DNA of 33,281 nucleotides from Spirochaetota bacterium (GTDB lineage Bacteria > Spirochaetota > Spirochaetia > Treponematales > UBA12059). Positions 28,420 through 33,281 of the stretch are shown here, one piece after another. Numbering within the stretch: the first letter of the stretch is position 1; the number at the start of each line of letters is the position of its first letter. Position numbers and translations under genes: made by a program. The notes beneath the pieces were generated by a model. It was not told where the DNA came from and searched no databases. It saw only the letters and a list, made by a program, of their open reading frames with translations. Location of the stretch: contig JAKQKE010000064.1 of assembly GCA_029560805.1 (NCBI GenBank), positions 1 to 33,281 on the forward strand, in the 5' to 3' direction.

Positions 28420-29553
28420 ATGGACGGTCTACTCATAGGCTTCACCTCGGTGAGCTGGCAGCAGGGCGTGATGTATCTGGTCGGAGCGGCGTTGATCATT
28501 CTGGCCGTTACGAAGGAATATGAGCCGATGCTGCTCCTGCCCATAGGCTTCGGGGCCATTCTCGTCAACCTGCCCTTGTCGGTGGTGTGGGAGCATGAGG
28601 GCGCGGCCGGGTTCCTCAAGGTGCTCTACGACGGCGGTATCTCCAACGAGTTGTTCCCCATCCTCATCTTCATCGCGGTCGGAGCGATGATAGACTTCGG
28701 GCCCTTGTTCAAGAACCCGTTCATGATCTTCTTCGGCGCGGCGGCCCAGCTCGGCATCTTCGCGACGATGCTGATAGCGACGCTGCCGCCGTTCAACTTC
28801 AGCCTCAAGGAGGCGGCGAGCATCGGCATCATCGGCGCCGCGGACGGCCCGACCGCCATCTACGTGGCGAGCAAATTCGCGCGGGACATGCTCGGGCCCA
28901 TATCGGTGGCCGCCTACTCGTACATGGCCCTCGTACCGCTCATCCAGCCGCCGGTGATACGGCTCCTGACGACCCATAAGGAACGGTGCATCCATATGGA
29001 GTACCACGAGGCCGGCGTGCCCAGGTGGCTCAAGATAGCCTTCCCGATCGTGGTGACGATGATAGCCGGCTTCGTGGCGCCCATATCGGTGCCGCTCGTC
29101 GGATCGCTGATGTTCGGCAACCTGGTACGCGAGTCCGGCGTGCTCGAGCGCCTGTCGCAGACGGCGCAGAACGAGCTGGCCTACCTCGTCACCCTGCTCC
29201 TGGGCATTACGATAGGCTCGAGCATGCGCGCGGACCGCTTCCTGAACGTGCAGACGCTGATGATACTCGGCATGGGCCTCGTCGCCTTCGTGTTCGACAC
29301 CGCCGGCGGCGTGCTGTTCGCCAAGCTGGTCAACCTGTTCCTGCCGAAGGATAGGAAGGTCAACCCGATGATAGGCGCCTGCGGCATCTCGGCCTTCCCG
29401 ATGTCGGCTCGCGTGGTGCAGAAGATGGCGGCTAGCGAGGAGCGCGGCAACATCATACTGATGCACGCGATAGGGTCGAACGTGTCGGGCCAGCTCGGGT
29501 CGATCGTGGCCGGCGGCATGGTGCTGGCGCTCGTGCCGCTGCTCGTAGGCTAA
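28420..29553 (+). CDS. oadB: Sodium-pumping decarboxylase beta subunit (OadB/GcdB/MmdB family)
   Basis: This 377-residue integral membrane protein is the carboxybiotin decarboxylase subunit that couples decarboxylation to Na+ export in oxaloacetate, methylmalonyl-CoA or glutaconyl-CoA decarboxylases. The signature IGAADGPTAIY (138-148) holds the ion-binding D142. 'ILIFIAVGAMIDFGPLF' and 'GACGISAFPMSARV' with 'ALGSN'-like 'HAIGSNVSGQLGS' near the C-terminus are also family marks. ATG 28420 is chosen for AAAGGCGG just upstream and the family-length N-terminus. Only a gamma-like subunit follows; the alpha (carboxyltransferase) and biotin carrier subunits are not in the window, so the substrate stays open. 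Confidence 0.93.
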   Translation: MDGLLIGFTSVSWQQGVMYLVGAALIILAVTKEYEPMLLLPIGFGAILVNLPLSVVWEHEGAAGFLKVLYDGGISNELFPILIFIAVGAMIDFGPLFKNPFMIFFGAAAQLGIFATMLIATLPPFNFSLKEAASIGIIGAADGPTAIYVASKFARDMLGPISVAAYSYMALVPLIQPPVIRLLTTHKERCIHMEYHEAGVPRWLKIAFPIVVTMIAGFVAPISVPLVGSLMFGNLVRESGVLERLSQTAQNELAYLVTLLLGITIGSSMRADRFLNVQTLMILGMGLVAFVFDTAGGVLFAKLVNLFLPKDRKVNPMIGACGISAFPMSARVVQKMAASEERGNIILMHAIGSNVSGQLGSIVAGGMVLALVPLLVG

Positions 29554-29563
29554 GGGGGTAACG

Positions 29564-29716
29564 ATGGACGCTTTCTTAGAGGGTCTCAAGCACTCGTCGA
29601 CGACTGTCCAGGCCCTTGGCGTCAGCGCCATAGGGCTGGCCGGCGTTTTCATCACGCTCGCGTCGTTCTTCGCCATCATCTGGCTGGCGGTCAAGGCCGG
29701 CGGCAAGAAGGCGTAA
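29564..29716 (+). CDS. Small single-pass subunit, OadG-like
   Basis: This is a 50-residue protein with one membrane helix (about 20-44, GVSAIGLAGVFITLASFFAI) and a short basic tail ending AGGKKA. It starts 10 bp after oadB behind a GGGGGTA ribosome-binding site. Position, size and topology fit the gamma/delta anchor subunit of Na+-pumping decarboxylases, although it is shorter than most OadG proteins (about 80 residues) and lacks their Pro/Ala-rich tail. The call rests mainly on context. Confidence 0.75.
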   Translation: MDAFLEGLKHSSTTVQALGVSAIGLAGVFITLASFFAIIWLAVKAGGKKA

Positions 29717-29763
29717 CGCCCGGTCGCGGGACCCCTGGAGGGAGACGACTCCCGGCTCCGCCC

Positions 29764-29811
29764 GCTATGACGAGGCCCGCGCCGGGTGTCCGGCGCGGGC
29801 CTCGTCATAGC
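29764..29811. terminator. Perfect 22-bp hairpin between convergent transcription units
   Basis: Bases 29764-29785 are exactly complementary to 29790-29811 around a GTGT loop. It lies between oadG and the flavodiiron gene (stop at 29832). No U tract flanks it, but its length and position suggest a bidirectional terminator. Confidence 0.65.
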
Positions 29812-29831
29812 AACTACGCTAGCGGGCGGGC

Positions 29832-31043
29832 TTAGCCGTTCTTGACGGCCTTGGCCAGCTCGCGGCCGCGCTCGCGCAGCAGGGCGAGGGTGGCCTCGTC
29901 CGCGGCGCCGGCCCATTCGACCGGCTCCACGTGGGTCCACTTGAGCGGGGCGACCCGCTCCTCGTATTCCTTCTTGGCGCCGCCGACCCAGCCCCAGGAG
30001 CCGATGCGCAGGGCCTTGCGGTTCCACACGTGCTTGCGCTCGAAGATATCGAGCACGTAGGCCATCGGCGGGAACATCTTGTACTCGTAGGTGGGCATCG
30101 CGATGACGATGCCGGCGCTCTTGTACGCGTCGGCTAGCACGAAGGACACGTCCTCGTCGGGCACGCGGTGTATCGAGAACGGCACGCGCTCGTCCTCGAT
30201 GCCCTTGAGCAGGGCCTCGAGCGCCTTTCGGGTGTTGCCGTACATCGAGCCCCAGACGACGCAGATCTCCTTCTCCTGGGGGCCGTCCATGTAACCGGCG
30301 TACTTCAGGTAGCGGTCGATGATGACCTGGGGACGCTCGCGCCAGATGATGCCGTGGCTCGGCGCGATGACCTTGATGCCGAGGGGCCCCAGCTTCTGTA
30401 CGGCTCGCTTGACGAACAGGCTGAAGCTACCGACGATGTTGGCGTAGTAGCGCAGGCTCTCGCCCTGGAAGAAGGCATGCTCCTCCGCGTAGTACTCGTC
30501 GTCGAACACGCGTTTGCCGAGCTTGCCGAAGCTGCCGAAGGCATCGCAGGAGAACAGCGTGCCTGACTCGGGCTCGAAGGTGACCATCGTCTCCGGCCAG
30601 TGGACGTTCGGAATCTCCTCGAAGCGCAGCGATACGCCGCCGAGGTCGAGCTCGTCGCCGGACTTGACCGCGCGCAGACCGTCCGTGACCTTATAGAAGC
30701 TCTTGACCAGCTCGACGCCCTTGGCCGTGGCGATGATCTCGACGCCGGGGTTCTCGGCCTTGAACTCGGCCAGCCAGCCGGTGTGGTCTGGCTCCAGGTG
30801 GTTGAGTATCAGGTAATCTATCTTCGACGCCTCGACGCCGGCGTCGGCCAGCTGGGATTTCAGGTTGGCGGCGGCCCCGCACCAGTCCTTCACGAGGTCG
30901 ATCAACGCAATCTTCTCGCCCTTGACCAGGTATGAGTTGAGCGAAACCCCGTTGGGGATCGGCCAAATGCCCTCGAAACGGTCGTCGGTCTCGACATCCG
31001 CGTGCAGGGCCCAAATACGATCGCTGATCTTGGCGGCTTTCAT
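29832..31043 (-). CDS. Flavodiiron protein (A-type flavoprotein, FprA family)
   Basis: This 403-residue cytosolic enzyme reduces O2 to water or NO to N2O, protecting anaerobes. The metallo-beta-lactamase-like domain carries the complete diiron ligand set: H82, E84, D86, H87 (HLEPDH), H148 (HWPET), D167 (SCDAFG) and H230 (PSHG). The FMN-binding flavodoxin domain starts near 260 with WGSMYGNTRKA (264-274). There is no rubredoxin domain fused. ATG 31043 is chosen over an in-frame extension to 31082, because the conserved N-terminus begins there and AAGGAG precedes it. Detoxification fits an anaerobic or microaerobic life style. Confidence 0.94.
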   Translation of the reverse strand: MKAAKISDRIWALHADVETDDRFEGIWPIPNGVSLNSYLVKGEKIALIDLVKDWCGAAANLKSQLADAGVEASKIDYLILNHLEPDHTGWLAEFKAENPGVEIIATAKGVELVKSFYKVTDGLRAVKSGDELDLGGVSLRFEEIPNVHWPETMVTFEPESGTLFSCDAFGSFGKLGKRVFDDEYYAEEHAFFQGESLRYYANIVGSFSLFVKRAVQKLGPLGIKVIAPSHGIIWRERPQVIIDRYLKYAGYMDGPQEKEICVVWGSMYGNTRKALEALLKGIEDERVPFSIHRVPDEDVSFVLADAYKSAGIVIAMPTYEYKMFPPMAYVLDIFERKHVWNRKALRIGSWGWVGGAKKEYEERVAPLKWTHVEPVEWAGAADEATLALLRERGRELAKAVKNG

Positions 31044-31071
31044 CCTCGTGCGGCTCCTTTTAATGCGGCTA

Positions 31072-31137
31072 GGCGCGGCCATCCGGCCGCGCCATGAACT
31101 GTAAGCGATACTAGGCCAAAAAGCCCGAATAGCACAA
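31072..31137 (-). promoter_or_regulatory. Promoter and leader hairpin of the flavodiiron gene
   Basis: On the minus strand TTGTGC (31132-31137) and TAGTAT (31108-31113) are 18 nt apart. The leader of about 60 nt contains a perfect 9-bp hairpin (31072-31080 with 31085-31093, 4-nt loop) before the AAGGAG ribosome-binding site. No U tract follows the hairpin, so it is more likely a stability or binding element than a terminator. Confidence 0.5.
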
Positions 31138-31181
31138 GGATAAAAATGCGGGAGCGAGCCGGTACGCGAAAGCCGAAATAA

Positions 31182-31255
31182 GAGGATACGAGTAGAAGAG
31201 GTAGGAAAGAGTCATTTCCTTGAAAAGGTATTCCTCTTCCCTGCCTCGTATCCTC
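31182..31255 (-). terminator. Large hairpin after the outer-membrane barrel gene
   Basis: GAGGATACGAG (31182-31192) pairs with 31245-31255 over 11 bp. Inside, GAAGAGG (31195-31201) pairs with CCTCTTC (31233-31239), and AGGAAA pairs with TTTCCT near the tip. On the minus strand it is followed by TTATTT. It lies 44 bp after the stop of the gene at 31299, in a notably AT-richer stretch. Confidence 0.6.
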
Positions 31256-31298
31256 GTATTCTCTTCGTCGCCTTATTCTAGTCTCATGGAGCCTCCGC

Positions 31299-32786
31299 TT
31301 AGAACGATCCCGAGCCTAGGGTGACGGCGACGGACAGGGCCATCGCGCGGCCGTCGTAGAGCACCACGTACTCGCCGTCGTCGAAGCCGAGCGCGAAGGT
31401 CGCCGACAGCGACGCCGACAGCCCGTCGAAGAACGCGTACGACAGGCTCGGCCGGAGGAGGGCCGATAGGTCCGATAGGTTGCCCATAGCCATCAATGTG
31501 AACGATAAGTCCTCGAGGAGCAGCTCAGACTTGGAGAAGCTGAGCGCCGCGTAGTGCCGGCCCGAGTTCCTTATGAGGCTTTTAACAAAGAAGTCAAATG
31601 CTTCACTCGATGTTAGATCTGTTCCCTTGGCAGCCGAGATCGCCGCGAGCGCTTCGCCGAGAAGGACCTGATTATCTCGGGCCTCCTGAACCCGGGCGCT
31701 CTTATCGTCGCTCGAGTAGCCCTCGCCGTCGTAGAGGTACTGTCCGGCGACTGTGACGTTCGAGTCGCTATGGCTGTACATGAAGCCGGCTGTGCCCTTG
31801 AAGAACGGCGACTCCTCGTCGGTCTCGGTGGCCACGAAATAGGTCGCGGCGAGGGCCGGCGACACCTCGGTCACCCAGGTACGGTCCGAGCCGCGCGACA
31901 GGGTGGCCTCGCCGAACAGGGAGAGCTGGCCGATCGAGCCGGAGGCGGTGACCATGCCGCGGAGGGGCTCCTCGTTCTTGTAGTAGCCGCCGGCGCCTAG
32001 CTCCCAGCCGCCGAGCACGAATTCGGCCTTGGCGGCGAGCGCCGTGTCCTGCGGCCTCATGTCCTCCGCGTCGAAGACGGCGTAGCCCCAGAGGTTGTGC
32101 TGGCTGCCCGGGACGGGGTAGTGGACGCGTAGCGCGACCGGCCCCTCGAGCTGGACCTCGGGGTCGAACGGGTCGATCGCCTCGAGGTTCATCACGTTGG
32201 CCGGCGAGAAGAAATAGCCGACGCCCCAGTTGATCGTCTGCTTGCCGAAGCGCAGGTACAGGGAGTCGTTCCACGAGAAGTCGGAGAACAGCTCGAAGAC
32301 CTCGAGGTTCGGCGTCGCGACCGTATCGCCGGTAGGATCGCCGTTAGAGTCGAGAACCTTGGTTGACGTGATGAACGGCCAGGCGGTCTTGACCGAGCCG
32401 TAGAAGCGGGTCGACTCGGTCGGCCGGCCGTCGAAGAACACGAGCGCGGATAGCTCGGGCGCCAGGCCGTAGGAATCGGGCGCGGCGGGATCGAAGGAGC
32501 CGCCCCAGGGATCGTCCCAGGTCCACGAGCCCGAGGCCTTGCCGACGAAGGAGCCGCCGATCCGTACCGACTCGGAGACGAGGAGGCTCTGCACGGCGGC
32601 GCCCTCGTCGGATTCGGCGACCGTCTCGACGACCGCGTCCTCGGCTCCGAAGAGCTCGTCCTCGTCGAACGAGAACGAGTCCTGGGCCGCCGCCCCGGGG
32701 GCGGCGGCCGCGGCGAAGGCCGCGGCTACCAATACGGCCATAGTCGCGCGCGGCAGCGCGCGCACGATCCTGAACGAGGCGGTCAT
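31299..32786 (-). CDS. Outer-membrane beta-barrel protein of unknown substrate
   Basis: This 495-residue protein starts at ATG 32786, overlapping the upstream LolA-like gene by 4 bp (ATGA). It has a signal peptide (MTASFRIVRALPRATMAVLV and on, cleavage after AAAQ near 35), then an acidic segment (SFSFDEDELFG). About 440 residues of amphipathic strands follow, ending LGSGSF with a terminal Phe. The segment 'RFGKQTINWGVGYFFSPANVMN' resembles DUF1302-like or other porin-type barrels ('GKQ.I.WG...F.P'). Coupling to a LolA-like protein suggests that the pair works in lipid or lipoprotein handling at the outer membrane, often with an RND-type transporter. That partner would lie beyond the window. 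Confidence 0.82.
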   Translation of the reverse strand: MTASFRIVRALPRATMAVLVAAAFAAAAAPGAAAQDSFSFDEDELFGAEDAVVETVAESDEGAAVQSLLVSESVRIGGSFVGKASGSWTWDDPWGGSFDPAAPDSYGLAPELSALVFFDGRPTESTRFYGSVKTAWPFITSTKVLDSNGDPTGDTVATPNLEVFELFSDFSWNDSLYLRFGKQTINWGVGYFFSPANVMNLEAIDPFDPEVQLEGPVALRVHYPVPGSQHNLWGYAVFDAEDMRPQDTALAAKAEFVLGGWELGAGGYYKNEEPLRGMVTASGSIGQLSLFGEATLSRGSDRTWVTEVSPALAATYFVATETDEESPFFKGTAGFMYSHSDSNVTVAGQYLYDGEGYSSDDKSARVQEARDNQVLLGEALAAISAAKGTDLTSSEAFDFFVKSLIRNSGRHYAALSFSKSELLLEDLSFTLMAMGNLSDLSALLRPSLSYAFFDGLSASLSATFALGFDDGEYVVLYDGRAMALSVAVTLGSGSF

Positions 32787-33281
32787 TTGTTCACCTGCTC
32801 GAGGAAGGCCTTGGTGAAGACCTTGTCCGGCAGCGGGGCCAGCGACTGCTCGGTCATGGTCATCTGGCTGCGCTCGCCGGGGTTCAGCTCGTCGACGATC
32901 AGCAGCTGGGACGGCATCAGCCGGCCCTCGAGCTCGACGTACTTGGGGTAGAGCGTGGTGCGCATCAGGCGGCCCGAGACCGAGTAGTCCTCCTGCTTGA
33001 GCAGCATGGTGCGGTCCTTGCGGACGTAGAGCACGACTCGCTCGTACGAGACGTCCTTGGTCCTGGCCTTGAGGTCTATCACCCATACGGCGATCTTGCC
33101 GACGGAGCCCTCGGTCGTCGAGGCGACCTCGTAGTCGTCGAGGATGCTGCGCTTGGTCAGGTCGGAGTTCTTGGCCTCGGAGTTCTGGATGTTCTCCTTG
33201 ATCGACGAGAACGAGAACTTGCGGCTCGTCGGGTCGTAGAACCAGACGTTGTCGTCCTCGCGCAGATAGCCCTGGCCCTTG
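32783..33281 (-). CDS. LolA-like outer-membrane lipoprotein-sorting protein (partial)
   Basis: The frame runs off the right edge; 165 residues of the C-terminal part are visible. The first visible segment, 'KGQGYLREDDNVWFYDPTSRK', is typical of the COG2834 'outer-membrane lipoprotein-sorting' family, a LolA/LppX-like half barrel often found with RND/MMPL transporters. Later strands 'VWVIDLKART', 'RVVLYVRKDRTMLLKQEDYS' and 'TLYPKYVELEGRLMPSQLLI' continue the fold. It ends FLEQVNK and is translationally coupled to the barrel gene. It is probably periplasmic; the start and signal peptide are not in the window. Confidence 0.83.
   Translation of the reverse strand, partial: KGQGYLREDDNVWFYDPTSRKFSFSSIKENIQNSEAKNSDLTKRSILDDYEVASTTEGSVGKIAVWVIDLKARTKDVSYERVVLYVRKDRTMLLKQEDYSVSGRLMRTTLYPKYVELEGRLMPSQLLIVDELNPGERSQMTMTEQSLAPLPDKVFTKAFLEQVNK

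Noticed and set aside
28429-30027. Long open frame of 532 codons on the minus strand opposite oadB
   Set aside because: It is antisense to a clear membrane-protein gene, has a His/Arg/Glu-biased composition typical of shadow frames in GC-rich DNA, and crosses the 22-bp palindrome and another gene.
31072-31093. Hairpin in the flavodiiron leader as a transcription attenuator
   Set aside because: No U tract follows and no leader peptide or competing structure is visible.

Overview
The window is about 33 kb of very GC-rich bacterial chromosome, densely packed with short gaps and many 1-14 bp gene overlaps. The gene set suggests a free-living or gut-type member of the Spirochaetota: a CheX-type CheY-P phosphatase, a MoxR/DUF58/VWA (Bat-like) operon, several exported beta-barrel proteins, an Na+-pump type OadB/OadG pair and a flavodiiron protein. 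This assignment is inferred from protein families; there is no rRNA gene to confirm it. No phage, IS element or CRISPR array is visible.

Left part (1-8487): the tail of a secreted protein; a CsgG-like/beta-barrel hybrid protein; a divergent pair of a B3/B4-domain protein and a LysO-type lysine exporter; a HEXXH metalloprotease-like protein; a small basic/acidic protein; a glutaredoxin; a large exported protein; and the NAD salvage pair pncA-pncB, which overlap by 4 bp.

Middle (8494-17062): an eight-gene minus-strand operon whose genes overlap or nearly touch. In transcription order it encodes a large VWA protein with a glutamine-amidotransferase-like region, three membrane proteins of unknown function, a PrsW-like intramembrane protease homologue, a MoxR AAA+ ATPase, a DUF58 protein and a BatA-like VWA protein. 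It reads as a membrane-associated MoxR/VWA machine with its own candidate protease. A cheX gene lies divergently beside it.

Histidine operon (17586-24522): a promoter, a His-rich leader peptide and a complete attenuator (pause hairpin, antiterminator and terminator can all be drawn) precede hisG-hisC-hisB-hisHF-hisAIE-hisD. Two fusions, HisH-HisF and HisA-HisI-HisE, compress the pathway into six proteins. Only histidinol-phosphate phosphatase is missing.

Right part (24567-33281): an exported YbjN-like protein; a hairpin-rich element of about 190 bp whose two ends copy parts of the adjacent tmRNA 3' end; the tmRNA gene (tag ANDNGNFALAA) with promoter and terminator; an mnmA lacking the usual second catalytic cysteine; an exported protein of unknown function; an OadB/OadG pair behind a long structured leader; a flavodiiron protein; and an outer-membrane barrel coupled to a LolA-like protein that runs off the window.

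Several promoters (his leader, VWA operon, mnmA, B3/B4 gene) place the -10 box only 6-10 nt before the start codon with no ribosome-binding site, suggesting leaderless mRNAs. All family assignments come from reading motifs; no database search was possible.
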